Shown in pieces: positions 27,630 to 37,048 of a stretch of 64,000 nt of DNA. The position numbers and the translations under genes are program-made. The DNA lies in the NCBI GenBank assembly GCA_902552805.1, contig CACDIC010000002.1, forward strand, positions 1-64,000, in the 5' to 3' direction. This DNA is from an uncultured Pelagibacteraceae bacterium (lineage in GTDB: Bacteria > Pseudomonadota > Alphaproteobacteria > Pelagibacterales > Pelagibacteraceae). Position 1 is the first letter of the stretch; every line of letters begins with the position of its first letter. The notes under the pieces were generated by a model. The model was not told the DNA's origin. It saw only the letters and a program-made list of their open reading frames with translations, and ran no database searches.

Positions 27630-28540
27630 TGAAAAAAAACACAATAGTTTCTCTTGCTGATGCTAACTATTTTCCTTTATTAGAGGAATTAATAAATTCT
27701 ATAAAAAGATTCAAAGAAAGTGAGAATGTTGCGATCTGTATTTTAGATGCAGGCTTAAACAAAGATCAAAAACAAAAATTATCTACCCAAGTAGATGAAA
27801 TTAAATCTGCAGAGTGGGATATTGAAGTTCCTCAATCTAAAGTTAAAGAAAAGGAATGGCTTAAAAGTCAAGTTTCAAGAGCATTTTTACCTAAATATTT
27901 CCCAAACTATGAAAAATATTTGTGGATTGATTGTGATGCTTGGGTAAATGATTGGAGTTCTGTTGAGCTTTATTTTCAAGCTTGTGACAATGGTAAGTTG
28001 GGTATTACACAAACAATAGGACCAGGTTACAAAATTACGTCAAAAGTAAATTGGTTATTCGGAAAATTAGCAATAATCAAATCCCAGAATTTTAAACATG
28101 CAATAAAATCAAAAATTGGTGCTGATAAAGCTAGAAAACTTGCTTTTGCTCCACATATTAATATTGGCGTGTTTTCCTTAGAAAAAAACTCAAAAGGGTG
28201 GAGCTTGTGGCAAAAAAATTTATCAGAAACATTAAAGGCTGGGAATATTTTTGGTTCTGAAGGATTAGCAATTAATATGTCCGTTTATATTGATGATCTT
28301 GAAACAGAATTTTTACCCTTAAATTGTAATTGGATCACTAGCAATCTTTTACCGAAATATGATGAAAATCAAAAAACATTTGTAGAACCTTATCTTCCCA
28401 ATTACAAAATAGGCATAATGCATCTTGCAGCTGGAATATGGCAAGATGGTAAAGATATGAGGGTAGATAAAAGTATAGAGATAGAATTAGAAACTTTAGA
28501 CAATAAAAAAATTAATAAAAGTTTAAGATTTGATACTTAG
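27629..28540 (+). CDS. Predicted nucleotide-sugar glycosyltransferase, GT-A fold (GT8-like)
   Basis: A 303-residue soluble protein. The N-terminus has a beta strand with TIVSLADANYFPLLEELINSI, and the metal-binding DxD appears as WIDCDAW (D101, D103), preceded by KYFPNYEKYLWI. Later segments such as HINIGVFSLEK and NCNWITSNLLPKYD match the acceptor region of GT8-like transferases. Acceptor and sugar are unknown. Start overlaps the pssA stop by one base, and rlmE begins directly after its stop. Confidence 0.65.
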   Translation: MKKNTIVSLADANYFPLLEELINSIKRFKESENVAICILDAGLNKDQKQKLSTQVDEIKSAEWDIEVPQSKVKEKEWLKSQVSRAFLPKYFPNYEKYLWIDCDAWVNDWSSVELYFQACDNGKLGITQTIGPGYKITSKVNWLFGKLAIIKSQNFKHAIKSKIGADKARKLAFAPHINIGVFSLEKNSKGWSLWQKNLSETLKAGNIFGSEGLAINMSVYIDDLETEFLPLNCNWITSNLLPKYDENQKTFVEPYLPNYKIGIMHLAAGIWQDGKDMRVDKSIEIELETLDNKKINKSLRFDT

Positions 28541-29152
28541 TTGAAAAAAAATAAAATTTCAAAAAATTGGATTAATAAACAAAGAAGAGATACTTATGTT
28601 CGTCAATCCAAAGTGGATGGTTATAGAGCTAGATCTGCATATAAATTAATTGAAATTGATGAAAAGTTTAAAGTTTTTAAGGGTGGAATTTCTGTAATAG
28701 ATGTTGGTGCTGCACCAGGAAGTTGGTCTCAATATGCTTCAAAAGTTGTAAAAAATGGGACTATTATCTCAATAGATTTAAAAAAAATGGAAAAAATTAA
28801 TAACACTATTCAAATTGAGGGTGATTTCACAGAGCCCAATATTCAAGCGAAAATAAAAAATAATCTTCACAATCCAGTTGATGTGGTTATGTCTGATATG
28901 GCAGTAAATACGACTGGAATAAAAGATGTTGATGCGATTCAAACTGGAGAGTTGTGTAAAGAAGCAATGGTATTTTCAAAAGATGTAATGTCTGAAAAGG
29001 GTATTTTTATTGCTAAAATCTTTATGGGCAGATCTTTTAATGAAATTGTCGCACTAGGAAAAAAAATTTTTAGAGAAGTAAAGGTTTTTAAACCTAAGTC
29101 GAGTCGCAAAGATTCTAAAGAGAGTTTTATTATTTGTAAAAATCTTAGATAG
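28541..29152 (+). CDS. rlmE: 23S rRNA (uridine-2'-O-)-methyltransferase
   Basis: Methylates the 2'-O of U2552 in the ribosomal A-loop, using SAM (RrmJ/FtsJ). Length 203 aa. The K-D-K-E catalytic tetrad is visible as K35 (RSAYKL), D119 (MSDMA), K159 (FIAKIF) and E194 (SKESF); the SAM motif is DVGAAPGSW (54-62). The start is a TTG immediately after the stop of the preceding gene; no ATG lies near enough to keep the N-terminal RNA-binding residues. Confidence 0.95.
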   Translation: MKKNKISKNWINKQRRDTYVRQSKVDGYRARSAYKLIEIDEKFKVFKGGISVIDVGAAPGSWSQYASKVVKNGTIISIDLKKMEKINNTIQIEGDFTEPNIQAKIKNNLHNPVDVVMSDMAVNTTGIKDVDAIQTGELCKEAMVFSKDVMSEKGIFIAKIFMGRSFNEIVALGKKIFREVKVFKPKSSRKDSKESFIICKNLR

Positions 29153-29189
29153 ACACTTTTAATTTAAAAGGAATCATATATAAAAGATT

Positions 29190-30266
29190 ATGGTTCCTAT
29201 AAAAGAAGCACTTACCTTTGATGACGTTACTTTAGTTCCTAAGTACTCTGAAATATTACCTTCAGAGGTTGATACGAGTATAAAATTAACAGACTCATTA
29301 AAACTTAAAATCCCACTTTTATCATCAGCAATGGATACAGTAACTGAAAGCAAAATGGCTATTGCTATTGCAAAATCTGGTGGACTAGGAATAATCCACA
29401 GAAATTTAGATATCAAAAAACAAGTTCTTGAAGTTAGGAAAGTCAAAAAACAAAAATTACTAGTAGGTGCAGCTGTGGGAGCAGGACCTAACGAGTTCAA
29501 AAGAGCTGAAGCACTATTAAAAGAAAAATTGGATATGATTGTTGTGGACACTGCTCACGGACATACCAAAAAAGTTTCTGAAATAATTAGATTTATCAAA
29601 AAAATTAAAAGTAAAAAAACAGCTCTATGTGCTGGAAATATAGCAACACCAGATGCAGCTAAATTTTTACTCAAATTAGGCGTTGATGTAATTAAGGTTG
29701 GGATTGGTCCCGGTTCTATCTGCACAACTAGGTTGGTTGCGGGTATTGGAGTTCCTCAATTAAGCGCAATATTAAATGTGAGAAACGGCATGAAGAATAA
29801 AAATGTGAAAATTATTTCTGATGGAGGGATAAAATACTCAGGTGACCTCGCTAAAGCTTTTGCTGCTGGCGCTGATGCAGTCATGATAGGTTCATTGTTT
29901 GCAGGAACTGATGAAACGCCGGGTAAACTCATAAAAAAAAATGGTAAACTATTTAAAAGTTTTAGAGGTATGGGCTCGGTAGGAGCGATGAACAAAGGCT
30001 CGGCTGATCGATATTTTCAAAAAAAACAAAAAGATAGTTCAAAGTATGTGCCCGAGGGAGTAGAAGGATTAGCAAAATACAAAGGTAAAGTTGATAAAGT
30101 TATTTTTAAATTAGTTGGTGGATTAAGATCATCCATGGGTTATCTTGGCTCCAAACAGATTAAATATTTAAGATATAAACCGCAATTTGTTAAAATTACA
30201 AAGGCTGGATTTTATGAAAGTATGGTTCATAATGTCGATATCGTTAAAAGTGATAGTAAATACTGA
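29190..30266 (+). CDS. guaB: IMP dehydrogenase lacking the CBS (Bateman) module
   Basis: Oxidises IMP to XMP, the committed step of GMP synthesis. The catalytic barrel is complete: [22 protein letters not shown] (44-53), [20 protein letters not shown] with catalytic C178, and the flap [18 protein letters not shown]. The protein has 358 residues against about 490 usually: the tandem CBS insert that normally follows the HRN segment is missing, and KVKKQ (85-89) runs straight into LLVGAAVG. The deletion is clean and in frame. It is likely active but without adenine/guanine nucleotide allostery. guaA follows two genes on. Confidence 0.95.
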   Translation: MVPIKEALTFDDVTLVPKYSEILPSEVDTSIKLTDSLKLKIPLLSSAMDTVTESKMAIAIAKSGGLGIIHRNLDIKKQVLEVRKVKKQKLLVGAAVGAGPNEFKRAEALLKEKLDMIVVDTAHGHTKKVSEIIRFIKKIKSKKTALCAGNIATPDAAKFLLKLGVDVIKVGIGPGSICTTRLVAGIGVPQLSAILNVRNGMKNKNVKIISDGGIKYSGDLAKAFAAGADAVMIGSLFAGTDETPGKLIKKNGKLFKSFRGMGSVGAMNKGSADRYFQKKQKDSSKYVPEGVEGLAKYKGKVDKVIFKLVGGLRSSMGYLGSKQIKYLRYKPQFVKITKAGFYESMVHNVDIVKSDSKY

Positions 30267-30706
30267 TGACAAAAATATTTAAATTAATTTCTTTATTATA
30301 TTTAATAATCAATTGCATGAGTATTGCTATAGCGGATGAAAATTTTTTTAATAAAGGTTTAAAATTATTCAAAGATAAAAAATATGAGGATGCAAGGTTT
30401 ATGTTTGAAAGAGGTATAGTGTTTAATCCTAAGGACTCAAATTCTTATCTTTATTTAGCAAAAATTTACAACATTCAAGAAGATCAAGATAAAGAAGAAA
30501 AAAATTTGGAAGCAACATTATTAATTGAACCTAATAATGAGGAAGCAATATTAATGTCTATGAAAATAGCTTTAGAGAGATCTAATTATTCAAAAGTAAA
30601 AAATTTATCTAATACTTTTTCTAAGGTTTGCAAAAAACTCTGTAATGAAAATAAAGAAATTTTAGACACCCTTGCAAATATAGAACCCAAAAAAAATGAG
30701 TCTTGA
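30266..30706 (+). CDS. Small exported TPR-repeat protein, unknown function
   Basis: A 146-residue protein with a signal peptide ([18 protein letters not shown], cleavage about residue 23) and two to three tetratricopeptide-like helical repeats ([43 protein letters not shown] pattern, residues about 27-70). TPR proteins mediate protein contacts; no client can be named. It lies between guaB and guaA, overlapping guaB by one base (TGATG) and guaA by 11 bases, so it is co-transcribed with purine genes, perhaps only through genome compaction. Confidence 0.7.
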   Translation: MTKIFKLISLLYLIINCMSIAIADENFFNKGLKLFKDKKYEDARFMFERGIVFNPKDSNSYLYLAKIYNIQEDQDKEEKNLEATLLIEPNNEEAILMSMKIALERSNYSKVKNLSNTFSKVCKKLCNENKEILDTLANIEPKKNES

Positions 30707-32258
30707 TAAGAATTTGAACAAAATTTTAATAATAGATTTTGGTTCGCAATTTACTCAGTTAATAGCCAGGCGAATAAGAGAGTCAGGAGTTTATTCCGAA
30801 ATTATTAGTCATAAAAAGGTTAAAAATAAAAATATTGATAATTCAATTAAAGGAATAATTTTATCAGGCGGACCATTAAATGTTTACCAAATTAATAAAT
30901 ATTCTTTTGATAAAAGGATTATCGAAAATCAAATACCAGTCTTAGGTATTTGTTTTGGTCATCAAATTTTATCAAAACTTAATGGTGGCAGAGTTAAACA
31001 ATCAAAATATAGAGAGTTTGGATTAGCAAATATTCGCAAAAAGAGGGAAAGTATTTTGATAAAAAACTTCTTTAATAAAAAAAATATTAATAAAGTTTGG
31101 ATGAGTCATGCTGATCAAGTTTCGAAACTTCCCAAAAATTTTAACGTTATTGCCTCAAGTCAAAACTCGAAATTTGCTATTATCGAAAATAAGAAAAAAA
31201 ATTTTTATGGTGTCCAGTTTCATCCCGAAGTTACTCATACAGAAAATGGAAAAAAATTAATAAATAATTTTATATTTTTGATATGTAAAATTAAAAGAAA
31301 TTGGTCATCAAAAGATCAAAAGATTAAATTGATAAAAGATGTTCAAAATTTAGTCGGTAAAAATAAAGCAATATGTGCATTATCAGGTGGAGTTGATAGT
31401 AGTGTTGTCGCTCAGTTATTGAATAAAGCAATTGGTAAAAAATTATTTTGTATCTTCGTTAACACGGGTCTTCTTAGAAAAAATGAGGAAATACAAGTAG
31501 TTAAAACTTTTAAAAAAAAATTAAAAATAAATCTGATTTATGTGAATGCAGAGAATGAATTTTTGAAAAAGCTCAGCAATGTTTCTGACCCAGAGAAAAA
31601 AAGAAAAATAATTGGAAATTTATTTATCAAAATTTTTGAAAGATACGCTAAAAGAATAAAAAATGTAAAATTTTTAGCGCAAGGAACGCTCTATCCAGAT
31701 CTTATTGAAAGTAAGTCAGTGACAGGAAGCCAAACCTCAAAGATCAAATCTCATCATAATGTAGGTGGTTTACCAAAGAAAATGAAACTTAAATTGGTAG
31801 AACCATTGAAATTTTTATTTAAAGATGAGGTTCGAAAATTAGGATTAGAATTAAAACTTAGTAAAGAAATTATTTCAAGACATCCGTTTCCAGGACCTGG
31901 ATTAGCGATCAGAATGCCTGGCATTATTACTAAAGAAAAAATCAAAATTCTAAAAGAAGCTGACAATTATTTTATTCAAGCTTTAAGAGAGCACAATTTA
32001 TATAATAAAATTTGGCAAGCCTATGCTGCATTGCTTCCAGTCAAAACAGTAGGTGTCATGGGTGATAATCGAACTTATGAATATTTGTGTTTATTAAGAG
32101 CAATTACATCTGAGGATGGAATGACAGCTGATTTTTATGACTTCAAAAAATCATTTATTCAAATGATTTCAAATAAAATTGTAAATAGCATAAGAGGAGT
32201 AAATAGAGTAGTTTATGATGTTACTTCTAAACCGCCGAGCACCATTGAGCTTGAATGA
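30696..32258 (+). CDS. guaA: GMP synthase (glutamine-hydrolysing)
   Basis: Aminates XMP to GMP. The N-terminal class I glutamine amidotransferase domain has its nucleophile C86 in LGICFGHQ and the catalytic FHPEVTHT segment. The ATP-PPase loop is SGGVDSS (230-236); the C-terminal dimerisation domain ends KPPSTIELE, hallmark of GuaA. Length 520 aa is normal. It overlaps panB by four bases (ATGA). Confidence 0.98.
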   Translation: MSLDKNLNKILIIDFGSQFTQLIARRIRESGVYSEIISHKKVKNKNIDNSIKGIILSGGPLNVYQINKYSFDKRIIENQIPVLGICFGHQILSKLNGGRVKQSKYREFGLANIRKKRESILIKNFFNKKNINKVWMSHADQVSKLPKNFNVIASSQNSKFAIIENKKKNFYGVQFHPEVTHTENGKKLINNFIFLICKIKRNWSSKDQKIKLIKDVQNLVGKNKAICALSGGVDSSVVAQLLNKAIGKKLFCIFVNTGLLRKNEEIQVVKTFKKKLKINLIYVNAENEFLKKLSNVSDPEKKRKIIGNLFIKIFERYAKRIKNVKFLAQGTLYPDLIESKSVTGSQTSKIKSHHNVGGLPKKMKLKLVEPLKFLFKDEVRKLGLELKLSKEIISRHPFPGPGLAIRMPGIITKEKIKILKEADNYFIQALREHNLYNKIWQAYAALLPVKTVGVMGDNRTYEYLCLLRAITSEDGMTADFYDFKKSFIQMISNKIVNSIRGVNRVVYDVTSKPPSTIELE

Positions 32259-33027
32259 AAAAAATAAAAAAAATTATAAATAAAAAAAATAAATCTAAAA
32301 TTGTTTGTCTTACCGCGTATTCAAAAAATATTGCAGAAGAGGTAGATAAATATGTTGATATTGTATTAGTGGGAGATTCGCTAGGTTCAGTATTGTACAA
32401 TTATTCAACTACCAGAAAAGTTACTCTAACAGAAATGATCAATCATTCTAAGAGTGTAAGACTTGGAGTAAAAAAAAGTTTAATGGTTGTTGATATGCCA
32501 TTTAACACTTATTCAACACCAAACGCTGCTTTAAAGAATGCTAAAAAAATAATTAAGGAAACCAAATGTGATGCAGTGAAGTTAGAAGGTGGAAAAAAAA
32601 TAATCCATCAAATTAAACTATTAACAAAAAACAAGGTTCCTGTGATGGGACATCTTGGATTATTACCCCAATCGACCAAAGGCAAATTTAAATCTAAAGG
32701 AAAAACTACAAAAGAAATCAATCAATTAATTAATGATGCTTTATTACTTCAAAAAACGGAGTTTTTGCAATTGTCCTTGAGTGCATAAAAACACCAATCG
32801 CTAAAGAAATTACAAAAAATTTAAATATTCCAACAATTGGAATTGGTTCATCTGTTCATTGCGATGGTCAGGTTCTTGTTACAGATGACTTAATTGGTTT
32901 AAATCAAACAAAAATAAAATTTGTTAAACAATTTTTAAACGTAAAAAAATATATCAATACTGGATTAAGAAAATATGCTTCAGAGGTGAGATCTAAGAAA
33001 TATCCAACTAAAAAACACTCGTATTAA
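32255..33027 (+). pseudogene. panB: Ketopantoate hydroxymethyltransferase, frameshifted
   Basis: PanB makes ketopantoate for coenzyme A. The reading frame runs from 32255 and hits a stop at 32786-32788, but PanB homology does not end there: after the run CAAAAAACGGA (A run at 32751-32756) the next frame continues with FAIVLECI, NIPTIGIGSS, CDGQVLV and so on to a stop at 33025-33027. One extra A in the run would restore a single frame of about 257 residues, the normal PanB length. The 5' part holds VLVGDSLGSV, DMPF, KLEGG and PVMGHLGL, all correct PanB motifs. It may be a true inactivating mutation, a slippage-tolerated gene, or a sequencing/assembly error at a homopolymer. Confidence 0.9.
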
Positions 33028-33635
33028 AAATATTTTTTAAATTGTTCATTGATTGATAAAATTTCTAAGTCCACTAAACCTCCAATTACTAATTGAAGAG
33101 CTACTAAAAGAATAAAACCTAAACCAACATAGGCAATCCATAAATGTTTTTGAATATAACTTGCAAGATATGTTGCCATTGCTCCTGTTAAAATTACTGA
33201 TAAAACCAGTCCAAATATCATAAATCCAAAATTGCCTTTGGCAGCTCCAACTACACCTATCACATTATCAAAACTGATTGTAATATCCGCAAATAAAACT
33301 TTATAAACACTTTGAATATAAGATGGTTCTTTAGATTTTTTTGTTGGCGATTTTACTTTCTTTATTTCAAAAAGATCTTTTCTTAAATCATTAACGATCC
33401 AGATTAAAAGTAAACCACCTAAAATTTTAATAAAATAAAATTTAAACAAGTAAGTTGCAAATAACGCAAAAATAACTTTAAATATTAAAGCACCAGCCAC
33501 TCCCCATAAAATAATTTGTCTTCTATGTTTTGGTGCAAAGTTTGCAGCAATCAAACCAATGATAATTGCATTATCTGCTGCCAAGATTATATCGATAAAA
33601 ATAATCTGAACTAATATGAGTGCTTCTTCTAACAA
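33024..33635 (-). CDS. TerC family integral membrane protein (YjbE-like)
   Basis: A 203-residue protein with seven hydrophobic segments and the TerC/YjbE acidic membrane motifs DIILAADNAIIIGL and ADITISFDNVIGV, each with the DN pair thought to bind metal. Members are linked to Mn2+ export or metal loading of secreted proteins; that function is family knowledge. The gene converges on panB with a four-base overlap, and is divergent from the TRAP operon. Confidence 0.87.
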   Translation of the reverse strand: MLEEALILVQIIFIDIILAADNAIIIGLIAANFAPKHRRQIILWGVAGALIFKVIFALFATYLFKFYFIKILGGLLLIWIVNDLRKDLFEIKKVKSPTKKSKEPSYIQSVYKVLFADITISFDNVIGVVGAAKGNFGFMIFGLVLSVILTGAMATYLASYIQKHLWIAYVGLGFILLVALQLVIGGLVDLEILSINEQFKKYF

Positions 33636-33748
33636 AGTAAGAGCATAGTATAAAATATTTAAAATAATTCAATTAAAAGTAGTATTATTTTTTTATTGAT
33701 AATTATTTTAATACATAATGAAATAGTCTTAATAAAAATGGAGGACAA

Positions 33749-34720
33749 ATGAAATTCTTAAAATATTTATCAACTATTTTAGTTTCATTAATTTTGTCAA
33801 TTAATCTTGCGATTGCAGAGAAATGGGACATGGCTCTAGCCTATGGGGCGGGGAACTTTCATTCTGCAAATGCAGCTGAATTCGCAAAAAATGTTACTGA
33901 AAAAAGTGGTGGCAAGTTAACAATTGTAACACACCCTGGTGGTTCGTTGTTTAAAGGTGGAGAAATTTTTAGAGCAGTAAGAACAGGTCAAGCTCAAATT
34001 GGTGAGAGATTTATGTCAGCTTTAGGAAAAGAGGATCCACTTTTAGAAGTAGACTCTCAACCTTTCTTAGCAACGTCTTACGCTGATGCGATGAAGTTAT
34101 ATAAAGCATCAAAAGACGAAATCGTAAAAGGATTAGACGAGAAAGGCTTAGTATTTCTTTATGCTGTACCTTGGCCAGCGCAAGGCTTGTATAGTAAAAA
34201 GGAAATTAACTCTGTTGAAGATTTAAAGGGTCTTAAATTTAGAGCTTATAATTCTGCTACCATCAGAATAGCCGAGCTAACAGGAATGGCTCCTACAAAA
34301 ATAGAGGCTGCTGAAATTAGTCAGGCGTTTTCTACAGGTGCAGTAGAAAGTATGATCACATCACCTACTACAGGTAAAAACTCAAAAATTTGGGAAAATG
34401 GTGTGAAATATTTTTATGATATTGCAGCTTGGTTTCCAAAAAATATGATAATTGTGAACAAAGATGCTTGGAATAAATTAGATCAGGCAACTAAAGATCT
34501 TGTTATGAAACAAGCAGCTTTGGCTGAAAGAAAAGGTTGGCAATTATCAAAACAAGGTAACGTTGGTGACAAAAAAGCTTTAGCTGATGCTGGTATGGTA
34601 GTCGGTAAAGTAAATGCACCACTACAAGCTCATTTTGAAAAAGTTGGAGAGACTATGGCTAAGGAATGGTCTCAAAAAGCTGGTTCAAGAGGAGCTGCTG
34701 TTTTATCAAGTTATAAATAA
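33749..34720 (+). CDS. TRAP transporter substrate-binding protein (DctP family)
   Basis: Periplasmic receptor of a tripartite ATP-independent transporter. The 323-residue protein has a signal peptide (cleavage near AIA|EKWDM, residue 23) and the DctP hallmarks: GNFHSANAAEFAKNVTEKSGGKLTI, GQAQIGERFM, LKGLKFRAYNS with the carboxylate-binding Arg, and a late NKDAWNKL. The ligand is probably an organic acid but cannot be fixed. GGAGGA seven bases before the ATG is one of the stronger ribosome sites here. A hairpin follows, then dctQ and dctM genes. Confidence 0.93.
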   Translation: MKFLKYLSTILVSLILSINLAIAEKWDMALAYGAGNFHSANAAEFAKNVTEKSGGKLTIVTHPGGSLFKGGEIFRAVRTGQAQIGERFMSALGKEDPLLEVDSQPFLATSYADAMKLYKASKDEIVKGLDEKGLVFLYAVPWPAQGLYSKKEINSVEDLKGLKFRAYNSATIRIAELTGMAPTKIEAAEISQAFSTGAVESMITSPTTGKNSKIWENGVKYFYDIAAWFPKNMIIVNKDAWNKLDQATKDLVMKQAALAERKGWQLSKQGNVGDKKALADAGMVVGKVNAPLQAHFEKVGETMAKEWSQKAGSRGAAVLSSYK

Positions 34721-34734
34721 TTCAATTCTTAAAA

Positions 34735-34765
34735 TTAAGGCCACTTAAAATTTGAGTGGCCTTAA
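34735..34765 (+). promoter_or_regulatory. Intra-operon hairpin between TRAP dctP and dctQ genes
   Basis: TTAAGGCCACT-TAAAATTTG-AGTGGCCTTAA forms a perfect 11-base-pair stem. No T-tract follows, and the dctQ start is seven bases downstream, so a partial attenuator or a 3' stabiliser that raises the amount of binding-protein mRNA is more likely than a full terminator. Confidence 0.8.
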
Positions 34766-34771
34766 ATTGTT

Positions 34772-35254
34772 ATGTTAAAATCACTAGATAGAAATTTAAA
34801 TAAACTCTATAAATTTTCAGGTTATGTTGCTGCTTTTTTCTTAATTTTGGTAGCAGTTTTTATTCTTATTGGTATCTCATCAAGAATATTTGGTTTTTAT
34901 ATAAGAGGTCTTGCTGAGTATTCAGGTTATTGTATGGCTGCCGCATCTTTTTTTGCATTAGCTTACACATTTGTAGAAGGGGGACATATTAGAATTACGC
35001 TTTTCTTAGAAAAATTATCAGGCACAAAGAAAAAATTTATTGAAACCTGGTGTTTAAGTATTGCAAGCTTTTTTTCAGGATACTTAGCTTTTTACTTCGT
35101 TAAAATGTTAATTATTTCCTATAAATTTCAAGAACGAAGTGAAGGAGCAGATGAAATTTTGATTTGGATTCCTCAAACAAGCGTAGCTATCGGATCAACA
35201 ATTTTTTTTATAAGCGTTTTTCATCAATTTATTTTAACCATTAAAAAAGATTAA
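34772..35254 (+). CDS. TRAP transporter small permease subunit (DctQ family)
   Basis: A 160-residue membrane protein with four predicted helices, as usual for the small TRAP subunit that couples receptor and large permease. Recognisable segments are GLAEYSGYCMAAASFFALAYTFVEGGHIRITLFLEKL in the central helices, with the conserved GHIR. The stop is directly followed by the dctM start with no spacer. Confidence 0.9.
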   Translation: MLKSLDRNLNKLYKFSGYVAAFFLILVAVFILIGISSRIFGFYIRGLAEYSGYCMAAASFFALAYTFVEGGHIRITLFLEKLSGTKKKFIETWCLSIASFFSGYLAFYFVKMLIISYKFQERSEGADEILIWIPQTSVAIGSTIFFISVFHQFILTIKKD

Positions 35255-36565
35255 ATGACTGAAATACTTTTAACAATTTTCTTTATCAGTGTTTTGCTAT
35301 TTTTTTTAGGATCTGGAATTTGGGTTGCGTTGAGTATGATTGGTGTATCGGCAATTGGCATGATGTTATTTACATCAAGACCAGTTGGTGATGCAATGGC
35401 TACAACAATATGGGGCACATCATCCTCTTGGACACTTACCGCATTACCATTATTCGTCTGGATGGGTGAGATTTTATTTAGGACAAAGCTTTCTGAAAAT
35501 TTATTCAAAGGATTATCTCCTTGGATGCAAAAATTACCGGGAGGTTTAATCCATGTTAATGTTGTTGGATGTGCATTATTTGCAGCAATTTCAGGCTCTT
35601 CAGCAGCAACTGTTGCAACAATAGGCAAGATGTCTATTCCCGAATTAAGAAAAAGAAATTATCCAGAAAAAATCTTACTAGGTAGTTTAGCGGGTTCAGG
35701 AACATTAGGTTTGCTGATACCCCCATCAATTATATTGATCATCTATGGCGTTGCTGTCCAAGAGTCTATAGCAAAATTATTTATTGCTGGAATTATTCCT
35801 GGGATAATGATTGCACTAATATTCATGTCTTACGTGATTATTTGGTCTTTAATTAATAAAAAAACTATGCCAAAAATTATTGAGGATTACTCATTTTTTG
35901 AAAAAATAAAAAGATCAAAACAACTTTTGCCAGTAATAATTTTAATATTAGCTGTTATTGGATCGATATATACAGGAATTGCAACAGCCACTGAAGCAGC
36001 CTCGTTAGGAGTTGTTGGTGCATTAATATTGTCTTACTTTCAAAAAAGTTTGACATTAAAGACTTTTAAATCCTCTTTACTTGGAGCGACAAAAACATCT
36101 TGTATGATTGCATTTATCTTAGCGGGCTCAACGTTTTTATCTTTGGCAATGGGATTTACAGGGCTACCAAGAAATCTAGCTCTTTGGATACAAAATATGG
36201 ATCTATCTCCATATGTTTTGATATTTGTTTTAATGATTTTTTATATAATTTTAGGAATGTTTCTTGATGGTATTTCAGCTGTTGTTTTAACGATGGCAAT
36301 TATCGAACCAATGATAAGACAAGCAGGATTTGATATGATTTGGTTTGGTATTTTTTTGGTAATTGTTGTTGAGATGGCACAAATCACTCCACCTGTTGGT
36401 TTTAATTTATTTGTGCTTCAAGGTATGGCAAAAAAAGATATGGGTTACATTGCGAGGAGCGCATTTCCATTATTCTTACTAATGGTTCTAGCAGTAATAT
36501 TAGTTGTAATTTTTCCAGAAATAGCTTTATGGATGCCAGAACAGATGATTAAAAATATAAATTAA
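35255..36565 (+). CDS. TRAP transporter large permease subunit (DctM family)
   Basis: The 436-residue, roughly 12-helix transport subunit, driven by a sodium or proton gradient. Family motifs include ALPLFVWMGEILF, AAISGSSAATVATIGKMSIPELRKRNY, GSLAGSGTLGLLIPPSI and the C-terminal EMAQITPPVGFNLFVLQG. Typical complete DctM. It forms a tri-cistronic operon with the receptor and small permease. The convergent TPR gene overlaps its last four bases. The pxp genes lie next door, but a shared substrate is only a guess. Confidence 0.94.
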   Translation: MTEILLTIFFISVLLFFLGSGIWVALSMIGVSAIGMMLFTSRPVGDAMATTIWGTSSSWTLTALPLFVWMGEILFRTKLSENLFKGLSPWMQKLPGGLIHVNVVGCALFAAISGSSAATVATIGKMSIPELRKRNYPEKILLGSLAGSGTLGLLIPPSIILIIYGVAVQESIAKLFIAGIIPGIMIALIFMSYVIIWSLINKKTMPKIIEDYSFFEKIKRSKQLLPVIILILAVIGSIYTGIATATEAASLGVVGALILSYFQKSLTLKTFKSSLLGATKTSCMIAFILAGSTFLSLAMGFTGLPRNLALWIQNMDLSPYVLIFVLMIFYIILGMFLDGISAVVLTMAIIEPMIRQAGFDMIWFGIFLVIVVEMAQITPPVGFNLFVLQGMAKKDMGYIARSAFPLFLLMVLAVILVVIFPEIALWMPEQMIKNIN

Positions 36566-37047
36566 TATTTTGATTTCTCGCCAGCTATAACAGCTTTTAA
36601 CTGATCATATTCTTCGCAATTACAACCCTCTAAAACTCCGAGCCTTTCAACTGCAAGATTATGTCTGTTAGTTGCAACATACAATTCACCAAGATATTCG
36701 TTAATACCTTTATGTTTTGGATCAATAGCTAAACCTTGAAGGTAATACTTTTCACCATTCTCAAAATCACCTAGCTTTCTAGTTGTGAAACCTAAGTAGT
36801 TAAGAGTATCAGCTTTACCAGGTTTTTTTTCATTTGATTTGATTAAAAGCTTTTGTGCTTTTGCAAAACTTTTTTGCGCTTTTTCTAATTTTCCTTTTTT
36901 TTCGTATTTTTTAGCACTTTTAATATGCACTACCGCTTTATCATAGTTTGTTTTTGTTGAACTTGATCCGCTAGAAGAAGAACCAGCTGCAAAAACGTTT
37001 GTTGTGATAAAGAAGGCAATAGATAAAGTTAAGATAATTTTTTTCAT
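36562..37047 (-). CDS. Exported TPR-repeat protein, unknown function
   Basis: A 161-residue protein with a signal peptide (KKIILTLSIAFFITTNVFAA, cleavage about residue 21), then a serine-rich linker SSSSGSSSTK, then Lys-rich helices and at least two TPR units (ADTLNYLGFTTRKLGDFENGEKYYLQGLAIDPKH). Two cysteines near the end (GCNCEEYDQL) suggest a disulfide. Likely periplasmic scaffold; no partner known. It lies one base after pxpA on the same strand. Confidence 0.7.
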   Translation of the reverse strand: MKKIILTLSIAFFITTNVFAAGSSSSGSSSTKTNYDKAVVHIKSAKKYEKKGKLEKAQKSFAKAQKLLIKSNEKKPGKADTLNYLGFTTRKLGDFENGEKYYLQGLAIDPKHKGINEYLGELYVATNRHNLAVERLGVLEGCNCEEYDQLKAVIAGEKSKY

Positions 37048-37048
37048 A

